Origin: an uncultured Collinsella sp.
GTDB lineage: Bacteria; Actinomycetota; Coriobacteriia; Coriobacteriales; Coriobacteriaceae
Direction of reading: 5' to 3'
NCBI GenBank assembly: GCA_900541285.1
Contig: UQJA01000079.1
Location: 1-9,483 of the forward strand
DNA length: 9,483 nt
Every line of letters begins with the position of its first letter. Within the stretch, counting starts at the first letter, position 1. The notes under the pieces are model-generated. The model was not told the origin of the DNA. It saw nothing but the letters and a program-made list of their open reading frames with translations, and ran no database searches. Positions 1 through 5,510 of the stretch are shown in pieces. Position numbers and translations under genes: made by a program.

Positions 1-343
1 GGGCGAATACCATCAGCGGCCGGCGCTCGACGCTCATGGTCTCGGGCATAACGATGATGATGCGGTAGCCGCGCGCGGCGGCGACCATGGCGAGGCCGAC
101 GCCGGTGTTGCCGCTCGTGGGCTCGATGATGGTATAGTCGCCACCGCGCACGAGCTTGCCGGCCTTCTCGGCCTCGTCGATCATGTTCTTGGCGACGCGG
201 TCTTTGACGGATCCGGCGGGGTTGAAGTATTCCAGCTTGACGAGCACGCGGGCCTTGAGGTCCTCATCGGCCTCAAAGTGAGTGAGCTCCAGGAGCGGAG
301 TGTGGCCGATAAGCTGATCGATGGACGTGTAAACATTGCTCAT
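1..343 (-). CDS. cysK: Cysteine synthase A (O-acetylserine sulfhydrylase), N-terminal part
   Basis: This PLP enzyme makes L-cysteine from O-acetylserine and sulfide in the cytoplasm. Only the first 114 codons are present; the gene runs off the left edge. Visible family features are the N-terminal IGHTPL motif (residues 12-17), the NPAGSVKDR motif with the PLP Schiff-base lysine K47, the PTSGNTG substrate loop at 75-81, and PETMSVERR at 100-108. The ATG at 343-341 is preceded by a good GGAGG (complement of 350-354) seven bases upstream, which fixes the start. The gene is divergent from an Rrf2 regulator, which suggests sulfur-responsive control. The last residues before the edge (RRPLMVFA) are a slightly unusual version of the family sequence, but the fragment is too short to judge. 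A paralogue such as CysM or cystathionine beta-synthase is less likely given the PETMSVERR segment. Confidence 0.95.
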   Translation of the reverse strand, partial: MSNVYTSIDQLIGHTPLLELTHFEADEDLKARVLVKLEYFNPAGSVKDRVAKNMIDEAEKAGKLVRGGDYTIIEPTSGNTGVGLAMVAAARGYRIIIVMPETMSVERRPLMVFA

Positions 344-373
344 GATGAACCTCCGAAGTGTTCAAATGACTGG

Positions 374-441
374 ATACCGTGTGGTTTTACGGTGTGTGTA
401 GCAGCAAAACCCACAAACCGTATAGGTTGTTCGTTTTGCTG
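374..441 (-). promoter_or_regulatory. Structured 5' leader of cysK (two stem-loops)
   Basis: The predicted cysK leader begins with a perfect 9-bp inverted repeat, CAGCAAAAC (402-410) with GTTTTGCTG (433-441). Inside it, after a 2x2 internal loop, ACAA (413-416) pairs with TTGT (427-430) and CC (418-419) with GG (425-426), with base 417 bulged and a 5-nt apical loop. A second small hairpin, ACCGT (376-380) with ACGGT (389-393), follows, extendable by an A-T pair at 374/395. The first stem starts within a few bases of the predicted transcription start. No known riboswitch class was recognised. It could be a stabilising 5' hairpin, a regulatory leader, or a DNA operator. Confidence 0.45.
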
Positions 442-450
442 TTGGCAAGC

Positions 451-479
451 ATAGTAGACACTAAAGCCTAGTAACGCAA
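451..479 (-). promoter_or_regulatory. Predicted sigma-A promoter of cysK
   Basis: On the minus strand a -35 TTGCGT (complement of 474-479) and a -10 TACTAT (complement of 451-456) are separated by exactly 17 bases. Transcription should begin near 444, giving a leader of about 100 nt before the cysK ATG. A short dyad ACTA/TAGT (460-463 / 469-472) lies between the two hexamers and could be part of an operator. Prediction from consensus only. Confidence 0.6.
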
Positions 480-524
480 TAGGAAATAGAAGATTATTAC
501 GAGTCGATTAACCATCTTGACGGT

Positions 525-547
525 AATAGGTATTTTCAAAACCAATT
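525..547. promoter_or_regulatory. 23-bp imperfect dyad, candidate operator upstream of the Rrf2 gene
   Basis: The left arm reads AATnGGTnTT (525-534) and the right arm is its complement, AAnACCnATT (538-547), with a three-base centre. Eight of the eleven opposed positions pair. The length and two-fold symmetry suit a dimeric winged-helix regulator of the Rrf2 family, and the dyad covers the probable -35 of the regulator's own promoter, so autoregulation is the natural guess. The actual binding protein is inferred. Confidence 0.4.
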
Positions 548-560
548 TTTCGGCTAGAAT
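533..560 (+). promoter_or_regulatory. Predicted promoter of the Rrf2-family gene
   Basis: The -10 TAGAAT (555-560) is good. A weak -35, TTTTCA (533-538), lies 16 bases upstream and falls within the dyad at 525-547. A nearby TTGACG (517-522) looks like a better -35 but has no -10 at a usable distance. Predicted start near 567, giving a leader of about 30 nt. Confidence 0.4.
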
Positions 561-596
561 TTCTACGGACTAAATGACCGAAAGGCAGCACTATAC

Positions 597-1025
597 ATGT
601 TGGTTTCCACTAAGGGCAGATATGCCCTGCGCGTTATGGTCGATCTGGCCGAGCACCAGGCGGCCGGTCGCATCCCGCTCAAAGAGATCGCGGCGCGACA
701 GGGGATTTCCGAGAAATATCTCGAGAACATCTTGGCTACACTCGTGCGCGCCAACATGCTCTCGGGCATGCGCGGCAAGGGCGGCGGCTACGCGCTCACG
801 CGCCCGCCCGAGCAGTACACGGTGGGCGAGATCCTGCGCCTGACCGAGGGTAGTCTGGCGCCGGTCGCCTGCCTGGATGGCGACTGCAAGGGCTGCTCGC
901 GTTCGGATGAGTGCCCCACGCTCGACGTGTGGAAGAACCTGGACAAGCTCATCAACGACTACCTCGACGGTGTGACGCTCGATCAACTTGTCGCTCCCAA
1001 CCATGGCTACGACTACGTCATCTAA
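597..1025 (+). CDS. Rrf2-family winged-helix transcriptional regulator, probable Fe-S type (IscR/CymR-like)
   Basis: This is a 142-residue cytoplasmic DNA-binding protein. The start MLVSTKGRYAL is the hallmark N-terminus of the Rrf2 family and decides the ATG at 597; upstream there is only a weak AAAGG (581-585). The recognition helix is around residues 38-53 (SEKYLENIL) and the wing is GKGGGYAL (60-67). Cysteines at 92, 97, 100 and 106 lie where IscR carries its cluster ligands, so binding of an Fe-S cluster is plausible. Firmicute CymR, the cysteine-metabolism repressor that works with CysK, lacks these cysteines. The gene is divergent from cysK, and no isc/suf genes are in view, so control of cysteine or sulfur metabolism is the best inference. 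Iron-sulfur, redox or nitrosative sensing remain alternatives. The gene is followed by a strong terminator. Confidence 0.93.
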   Translation: MLVSTKGRYALRVMVDLAEHQAAGRIPLKEIAARQGISEKYLENILATLVRANMLSGMRGKGGGYALTRPPEQYTVGEILRLTEGSLAPVACLDGDCKGCSRSDECPTLDVWKNLDKLINDYLDGVTLDQLVAPNHGYDYVI

Positions 1026-1032
1026 CCCGCAC

Positions 1033-1063
1033 CTGCCATGTGGGGACAGGGTAGAAATGGCAG
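1033..1063. repeat. Small inverted repeat with a GGGGACAGG loop, possible REP-like palindrome
   Basis: CTGCCAT (1033-1039) and ATGGCAG (1057-1063) are perfect 7-bp arms around a 17-nt loop containing TGGGGACAGG. It lies just after the Rrf2 stop codon and before the terminator. It may be a REP-like remnant or just a 3'-UTR hairpin; copy number in the genome would decide. Confidence 0.3.
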
Positions 1064-1095
1064 ATTCTCTCGTCCTTTGAGACTTGGCAAATAAG

Positions 1096-1132
1096 AAGGC
1101 CGCCCATTTTTGCGATGGGCGGCCTTTGTTTT
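1096..1132 (+). terminator. Rho-independent terminator, probably bidirectional
   Basis: A perfect 12-bp stem, AAGGCCGCCCAT (1096-1107) with ATGGGCGGCCTT (1115-1126), has a 7-nt loop and runs into TTTGTTTT. It ends the Rrf2 transcript. The convergent holin-like gene reads into the same stem from the other side, where a weaker CTTATTT tail follows, so both genes may use it. Confidence 0.9.
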
Positions 1133-1163
1133 GGGTCGATATGACGGTTCGTATTGAACAATT

Positions 1164-1529
1164 CTAGCCCTCGGCGATGCTGTCCAGAATGCTGCGCATG
1201 ATGGATACCAGGATGCTGCCCATAAAGGCCGATCCAAAGCTGGCGATGGAGATGCCCGCGCCCAGCAGATTGACCGACAGGTAGCTGGCCAGCTCGAGCA
1301 TAAAGCTGTTGACTACGAGCTGAAAAATACCAAGCGTGATAATAGTGAGCGGCAGTGAGATGACCGTCAGGAACGGTTTGACGAGCGAGTCGACGATGTT
1401 CAGGAACAGTCCCACAAAGGCGAAACAGACCCAGGCCTCGGCAAAACCGAAGGGCTGGATGCCGGGAACGAGGAACGTGGCGATCGCGATAGCGATCGAG
1501 GTGAAGAGCCAGTTAAGCATAAAGCGCAT
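1164..1529 (-). CDS. Phage holin family 4 / DUF360-type small integral membrane protein
   Basis: This 121-residue hydrophobic protein has about four membrane helices, roughly residues 5-25, 32-52, 54-76 and 90-112. The pattern VKPFLTVISLPLTIITLG (residues 50-67) is typical of the family annotated as 'phage holin family protein' (Mycobacterial 4 TMS holin type). Despite the name, these are mostly chromosomal proteins of unknown role, and no phage genes surround this one. The start ATG (1529-1527) has an AAAGGA Shine-Dalgarno eight bases upstream on the minus strand. It is monocistronic here, convergent with the Rrf2 gene and divergent from the yerC-like gene. No lytic partner such as an endolysin is present, so a lysis role is not supported by context. 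Confidence 0.9.
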   Translation of the reverse strand: MRFMLNWLFTSIAIAIATFLVPGIQPFGFAEAWVCFAFVGLFLNIVDSLVKPFLTVISLPLTIITLGIFQLVVNSFMLELASYLSVNLLGAGISIASFGSAFMGSILVSIMRSILDSIAEG

Positions 1530-1739
1530 GGCGTGAATCCTTTCTTGCGCCGGGGTTGCTGGCGTCGCGTGAAGCGGCTTGCGGCGGCGACCTGGATGGT
1601 TGCGCGGGTGCGCCGCGGTGTCTGGTCGCCCATTGTCTCAAATATTCGTGGAGCTTACGTGCGCATTCGGTTTCAAAACGGCGCTCGTCCTGAAAAACGC
1701 GCCACTGACAGAGAGTCTTGTCGCTTTAGTTTGGTGGTG

Positions 1740-1748
1740 TGCTACACT
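1740..1748 (+). promoter_or_regulatory. Extended -10 promoter of the yerC-like gene
   Basis: TGCTACACT (1740-1748) is an extended -10 element (TG, one base, then TACACT). A possible -35, TTGTCG (1718-1723), sits 19 bases upstream, longer than ideal, which the extended -10 could offset. Transcription should start near 1755, at the edge of the leader hairpin. Confidence 0.45.
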
Positions 1749-1753
1749 GCTAC

Positions 1754-1806
1754 GGGCAAAAGCCACAGGCGTTGCCCTATTGCATAGAACGGGCGAACGA
1801 TGCCCG
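1754..1806 (+). promoter_or_regulatory. Two tandem hairpins in the yerC-like gene leader
   Basis: The first hairpin pairs GGGCAA (1754-1759) with TTGCCC (1772-1777), with an inner GCC/GGC pairing at 1762-1764 / 1768-1770. The second pairs CGGGC (1790-1794) with GCCCG (1802-1806) around a 7-nt loop. Both lie in the predicted ~100-nt leader, the first right at the predicted 5' end. There is no U-tract, so they are not terminators. Function unknown. Confidence 0.35.
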
Positions 1807-1853
1807 ATGTCAGTATCAACTTCGATGCCTTATGGCGGGTTTGGCGGTGATCG

Positions 1854-2153
1854 ATGAATATCGAGAACATGTTTGACAAGCCTGATGTCAAGCAGCTGGT
1901 CCACGCATTTAGTCTTTTGGACGACGAGAAGGATATCCAAGCGTTTTTGACCGATATCTGCACGCCGCGCGAGATTTGCGATCTATCGCAGCGTTTGCAG
2001 GTCGCGCGTTACCTGGACGAGGGCGAGCCCTATGTCGAGGTTCAGGCGCGTACCGGCGCTTCGTCCACCACGGTGAGCCGTGTGTCCAAGGCACTTAATG
2101 GCGAGTACGGCGGCTATCGCAAGATCCTCATCAAACTGGAGGATGGCGAGTAG
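1854..2153 (+). CDS. YerC/YecD family TrpR-related DNA-binding protein
   Basis: This 99-residue protein belongs to the TrpR superfamily branch named after Bacillus YerC/YecD. The family signature is clear: CTPREICDLSQRLQVARYL (residues 36-54) followed by the helix-turn-helix TGASSTTVSRVSKAL (67-81). The length is normal. The ATG at 1854 has only a modest upstream G-rich stretch (GGCGGTGAT, 1844-1852). Members are all-alpha dimers expected to bind operators with a small effector. From memory, some relatives have been linked to histidine biosynthesis control, but no histidine genes are in view, so the target is unknown. The gene has its own promoter and terminator and is therefore probably transcribed alone, even though it precedes the repair operon. 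Confidence 0.92.
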   Translation: MNIENMFDKPDVKQLVHAFSLLDDEKDIQAFLTDICTPREICDLSQRLQVARYLDEGEPYVEVQARTGASSTTVSRVSKALNGEYGGYRKILIKLEDGE

Positions 2154-2178
2154 GCCAGCGGCAACAAACGAATTGCGC

Positions 2179-2205
2179 AAAACCGCTCCTCCGGGAGCGG
2201 TTTTT
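2179..2205 (+). terminator. Rho-independent terminator of the yerC-like gene
   Basis: The stem AAAACCGCTCC (2179-2189) pairs perfectly with GGAGCGGTTTT (2194-2204) around a TCCG tetraloop, and a run of five T (2201-2205) follows the GC core. A textbook intrinsic terminator 25 bases after the stop codon. Confidence 0.93.
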
Positions 2206-2338
2206 ATATGCCCGCAATCGGCTGGTGCGTTGGAGTCAGGTTGCTTTGCGCCAAAACATGGAGCTGAGGTAGCAATGTGTCTGCGTGGGCGGGTAGGATG
2301 GATGCAATGATTATTGCGAACAGTTTGAGCGGAGGACC

Positions 2339-4207
2339 ATGCCTGTTCGAATCTATACCACCAATGCCGGCACGGATTTGAGCGATGCCGAGGCGGTGCT
2401 GCTGAGCGACCTTGTTGCCCGCCATGGACGTGCCGTTTTGCTGGCGCCTACGTTTGCCGAGCTCGATCTGTGCCGTCACGATGCCGCTGCGTCCGGCGCT
2501 TCCCTGGGTGTTGACTACAAGACCCCTTCGTCGTGGCTCCGTTCGTTGTGGGAGCTTTTGGGCGATGGCCGCGGCTTTGTGGACAACCTGCAGCGCCAGA
2601 TGCTGTTTTCGGACATGGTAGCGCGTCTCGACGACGCCGACCTGCAGCCGCTTTCGCGCAGCCAGGGCACGGTGCGTATGCTCGCGCGTATGTCCCGCGA
2701 TGTGCTGCCGGGTGTGGCGGGGACGACGGCCGAGCGATGCCGTGGCAACAATTGCCAGCCTGAGCCAAAAAGCGATGCCGAGGCTCGTGTGTTCGAGCTT
2801 TTGCGCGCCTACGCGGGCGGTTTGGACCGTCGAGAAATGGTCGAGCCCTGCGAGGCAGCTGGCATTATGGCCGGCGCCCTGGCCGATAACCTGCCGGCGT
2901 GCACCCGCGCCGTATGCGTGCGCGGTATCACGTCGTTTACGCACGGCCTGCTCGAGCTGCTGTCTGCCGTGGCGAACAATGGGGGAGAGGTCGTCGTGCT
3001 GCTTGCCCGCGAGCAGGCGGCGATGCGCGAGGAGCTTGCTGCCGCCTTTGATGTCCGTGGCGTGCTGTTTGAGGTCGCGTCGCTGGGGGAGGACGCCGCT
3101 GCGCCCCAGACTGCCTCCAAGTCCGCCGCTCAGCCCACCTTTGTAGAGGTTACCGGCCCTCACGCCCGCGCCCACGCCTATGTGAATGCAATCGATGAGC
3201 TGGTAAAAACGTGTGAGGACGCCGCGGTCGACGGTGGTGTCACGGCGTCCGCGGACCCCGTGCGCGTGCTCGTGGTGTCTGCCCGGGCTCCCCAGCTGTT
3301 CGGTGAACTCGCTGCCCGTTTGGCGGCGCGTCATATTGCGGCCGAGACAACCGAGTTCACGGCGTTTTCCCAATCCATCGCGGGCAGGCAGTTCTCGGCG
3401 CTCGCCAATCTGATTGAGCGCATGAAGGCCGCCGACGAGGGCACCGCCTCCAAGACCGAGTGGTGGCCCGCGCCGGAGCTTACCGACTGGATTTACAGTC
3501 CGCTTTCGGGTGCCGATGCTGCCAGCGCGCGCACCTTCGACAAGAACATGCGCCTGTCGCGCGGCAAGACTACCACGGCCGTCAAGAGCCTGCTGCAGAG
3601 CGTGCAGGGCCAGGTCAGGGGCACGCGCAAGGCTGCCAGTGATGATAACTGGTTTAAGAACGTGCCGTGCGTGGTCTCGGACGTGTTCCAAGCGCTGTGG
3701 CGCGGCAAACCCGTGACGGCGCTCAAGGCAATGCTCGCCGTCGTCGAGGCGTTGCCCGATCGCGCCCTTGGAGGCCTTGACGGTCAGGCTCGTCGCCAGG
3801 CGGAGACCGCCCTACTGCGACATGGCATCGACATCCTTATGAACGACGCCCGCGCGCTCGACGTGTCGCAGGCGGCGACCGTGCCCGTGCTCGACGGCGT
3901 TCGTACCAAGGTGGACAAGCGCAGCACCGCATACGATTACGAGACCTACGAGGTCGACCGTGCGCCGCGCGCCCAGGTGCGCTTTGCGTCGCTTGCCGAT
4001 GCGGCAGCCCTTCATCACCGGCGAACAGGTCGAACGCTCCGAAATGCTCGACGAGAACGATCGCGTCGTCGCTCAGGGCCTGCGCCCCGCCAGCTACGAT
4101 GCCGTGCTGTTTGCCGACGTCGACCTGGACAGTTATCCGCTCTCACATGGGGAGGGCCCGCTGGCCACGCTGACGGCAGAGTTAGATCGCAGCGGCGTGA
4201 CGCTTGA
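2339..4207 (+). CDS. AddB-like subunit, N-terminal frame (helicase-like region)
   Basis: As read, this frame gives 622 residues, of which about 555 look genuine; the last 65 or so are arginine-rich out-of-frame sequence after the shift. The N-terminus shows AddB/RecB-like organisation: VLLAPTFAELDL (residues 34-45), a segment resembling the 'T-x-x-W/L' helicase-like block (TPSSWLRSLWELLG), and later AVCVRGITSFTHGLLELLS followed by EVVVLLAR. No GxGKT Walker A is present where Bacillus AddB has one, nor a DExx box, so this half should not hydrolyse ATP. This resembles AddB proteins from some other bacteria that also lack the motif. An independent function for this fragment is doubtful because the nuclease half would be missing. 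Confidence 0.6.
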   Translation: MPVRIYTTNAGTDLSDAEAVLLSDLVARHGRAVLLAPTFAELDLCRHDAAASGASLGVDYKTPSSWLRSLWELLGDGRGFVDNLQRQMLFSDMVARLDDADLQPLSRSQGTVRMLARMSRDVLPGVAGTTAERCRGNNCQPEPKSDAEARVFELLRAYAGGLDRREMVEPCEAAGIMAGALADNLPACTRAVCVRGITSFTHGLLELLSAVANNGGEVVVLLAREQAAMREELAAAFDVRGVLFEVASLGEDAAAPQTASKSAAQPTFVEVTGPHARAHAYVNAIDELVKTCEDAAVDGGVTASADPVRVLVVSARAPQLFGELAARLAARHIAAETTEFTAFSQSIAGRQFSALANLIERMKAADEGTASKTEWWPAPELTDWIYSPLSGADAASARTFDKNMRLSRGKTTTAVKSLLQSVQGQVRGTRKAASDDNWFKNVPCVVSDVFQALWRGKPVTALKAMLAVVEALPDRALGGLDGQARRQAETALLRHGIDILMNDARALDVSQAATVPVLDGVRTKVDKRSTAYDYETYEVDRAPRAQVRFASLADAAALHHRRTGRTLRNARRERSRRRSGPAPRQLRCRAVCRRRPGQLSALTWGGPAGHADGRVRSQRRDA

Positions 4208-5507
4208 GCCTGCGGCCCTGCTGCGCGTGCGCTTTGGCCGCGCGATGCACGCGGCACGCGGTCCCGTTGTGCTCGCCCGCGTGACCCACGATCGCCAGGC
4301 GCGCGAGTGCTATCCGGCTGCCGTGTGGACCGAGTTGCGGGCACATGCCGAGGCCGCTGGCGCCGCCAAGGTTGCGTGCGTGGGCGAGGGCGGTATTGTC
4401 GCCGATTTTGATCCAGCGGCCGGCGAGGGCATCGAGTGTAGGCGAGTTGCGTGCGAGGCTCCTCAGCATTTGAGTGAGTCGGCTGTGCCGTACCTGGTCC
4501 TGCGTCGCCGCGATGGCGAGGGCGAGAACGCGCCGCTCGTGCCGCGTCTGACGTCCGCCTCGCAGATTGAGGCGTACTCGACGTGCCCGCTGTGCTGGTT
4601 CGTGTCGTATCGCGTGAAGCCCCAGTCCATCGATGCGGGCTTTGGCAACATGGAGAAGGGCAACTTTGTCCATGACGTGCTGGAGCACTTGCATGCGCGT
4701 CTTCCGCAGGAGGGCATGGAGCGCGTGACGCCCATGAACCTGCCGCGTGCGAAGGAGCTGCTGCACGAGGTCTTTGCCGAGACCCTGGCCGAGCACGCCG
4801 GCAAGCGCGGTACCGAGGGCCCGCTGGTGCCGCTCTCTCCAGTGGAGGAGCGCCAAGTGGCCGAGATTTTGCCGCAGCTGGAGGGTGTGCTTGCCTATGA
4901 AGCCGAGGCTCTGACTCCTTTTGCTCCGCGCTACCTGGAGTTTGCCTTTAACGACCTTAAAGTTGAGTATGCCGGTTGGCCGCTTGGCGGGCGCATTGAC
5001 CGCGTGGATGTGGATGCCGAGAATCGCGCCGTGGTAATCGACTATAAGCATCGCACGGGCGTTGAGGAGTTTAAGCTCGCCGACCCTACGGTACGCGACG
5101 AGGAATCGGGCACGGCGCCCATCGACGATCCGCGCTGGTTGCCGCCACATACCCAAACGCTCATCTACGCCCAGGCCATGCGCCGGGCGCTGAATTTGGA
5201 CACCCGCGCGGCGCTCTACTTTTCGACCAAGGGCGGCAAGCCAGCGTTGCGCGGTGCCGCGAGCGCCGAGCTGCTTGAGAAAGAGCGCGGCGACGGTCGC
5301 ATTCCGGGCCTTAAGAAGGGCTTTCCCGGTGAGGGGGGCAGCATGGACTTCGACGCCCTGCTCGATCGCGTGGAGGCCGGCATCGCCGAGCGCCTGCGCG
5401 AGCTCGAGACAGGCAACGTTGCCGCCGTCGATCCGATGTCGGCTCAGGCCGTGCATGCGCGCTGCTCGTATAACCACGAAGGAACGTTTGTAAGGAGGGA
5501 CGTGTAG
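3960..5507 (+). CDS. AddB-like subunit, C-terminal frame (PD-(D/E)XK nuclease)
   Basis: This frame is open from a GTG at 3960, but convincing family sequence starts around 4005. Possible starts (GTG 3960, ATG 3999, ATG 4044) lack Shine-Dalgarno sequences, which argues that it is the continuation of the upstream frame. Numbered on the joined protein, it shows SASQIEAYSTCPLCWF with C749 and C752, HDVLEHLH, GRIDRVD with D887, VIDYK with D901 and K903, and a Q939-xxx-Y943 motif. This is a complete PD-(D/E)XK active site of the RecB/AddB type. AddB normally has three further cysteines near its C-terminus for a 4Fe-4S cluster; here only C1042 is present. The stop is three bases before the AddA-like start, and the AddA ribosome site lies inside this gene's 3' end. 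Confidence 0.7.
   Translation: MRRAPRCALRRLPMRQPFITGEQVERSEMLDENDRVVAQGLRPASYDAVLFADVDLDSYPLSHGEGPLATLTAELDRSGVTLEPAALLRVRFGRAMHAARGPVVLARVTHDRQARECYPAAVWTELRAHAEAAGAAKVACVGEGGIVADFDPAAGEGIECRRVACEAPQHLSESAVPYLVLRRRDGEGENAPLVPRLTSASQIEAYSTCPLCWFVSYRVKPQSIDAGFGNMEKGNFVHDVLEHLHARLPQEGMERVTPMNLPRAKELLHEVFAETLAEHAGKRGTEGPLVPLSPVEERQVAEILPQLEGVLAYEAEALTPFAPRYLEFAFNDLKVEYAGWPLGGRIDRVDVDAENRAVVIDYKHRTGVEEFKLADPTVRDEESGTAPIDDPRWLPPHTQTLIYAQAMRRALNLDTRAALYFSTKGGKPALRGAASAELLEKERGDGRIPGLKKGFPGEGGSMDFDALLDRVEAGIAERLRELETGNVAAVDPMSAQAVHARCSYNHEGTFVRRDV
5492..5499 (+). promoter_or_regulatory. Ribosome binding site of the addA-like gene inside the addB-like 3' end
   Basis: AAGGAGGG (5492-5499) is a strong Shine-Dalgarno embedded in the last codons of the addB-like gene, about 11-12 bases before the ATG at 5511. 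With only ACC between stop and start, translation of the two genes is probably coupled. Confidence 0.75.
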
Positions 5508-5510
5508 ACC

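Larger units (their letters stand above)
1530..1853. other. Intergenic region between the holin-like gene and the yerC-like gene
   Basis: These 324 bases are divergent upstream sequence for two genes. The right third holds a promoter and leader hairpins, listed separately. In 1545-1740 I see no convincing gene: the short open frames there lack ribosome-binding sites and family resemblance. I also found no clear minus-strand promoter for the holin-like gene. A weak GGCGC/GCGCC pair (1680-1684 / 1699-1703) is the only other structure noted. Confidence 0.5.
2339..5507 (+). pseudogene. addB: addB-like helicase/nuclease subunit gene, interrupted by a frameshift near 4003
   Basis: The full gene spans two frames. 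Codons 1-555 are read from 2339, and the remaining 500 from about 4005 in the +1 frame. Skipping one G of GCGGCAG (4001-4007) restores ...SLADAQPFITGEQ... and an unbroken 1055-residue protein, near the usual length of AddB (about 1100-1150). The joined protein has an inactive-helicase N-terminus and a C-terminal PD-(D/E)XK nuclease. It would work as the partner of the AddA-like protein in processing DNA double-strand breaks, with Chi-type recognition in AddB relatives. GGAGG (2331-2335) lies only three bases before the ATG, closer than usual. No stop codon or known slippery motif lies at the shift, so a sequencing or assembly error or a true inactivating mutation is likelier than programmed frameshifting. 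I cannot tell these apart from one sequence. Confidence 0.85.

Noticed and set aside
517..522. TTGACG as the -35 of the Rrf2 gene
   Set aside because: It is 32 bases from the only good -10 (TAGAAT, 555-560), too far for a sigma-A promoter.
1164..1529. Prophage remnant suggested by the holin name
   Set aside because: The family is common on chromosomes, and there are no integrase, lysin, capsid or attachment-site signals nearby.
2317..2327. CGAACAGTTTG upstream of the addB-like gene, resembling a Gram-positive LexA (SOS) box
   Set aside because: The half-sites are separated by one base instead of the four in the CGAAC-N4-GTTYG type box, and the right half has a mismatch.
2204..3691. Minus-strand open frame of about 495 codons opposite the 5' half of the addB-like gene
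   Set aside because: Its 3' end runs into the yerC terminator region and its sequence is low-complexity Arg/His/Gly/Leu; no domain was recognised.
4001..4010. Programmed +1 frameshifting at the addB-like break
   Set aside because: No stop codon, rare-codon pause or Shine-Dalgarno-like stimulator was seen at the junction; an error or mutation is simpler. Kept only as an alternative in the findings.
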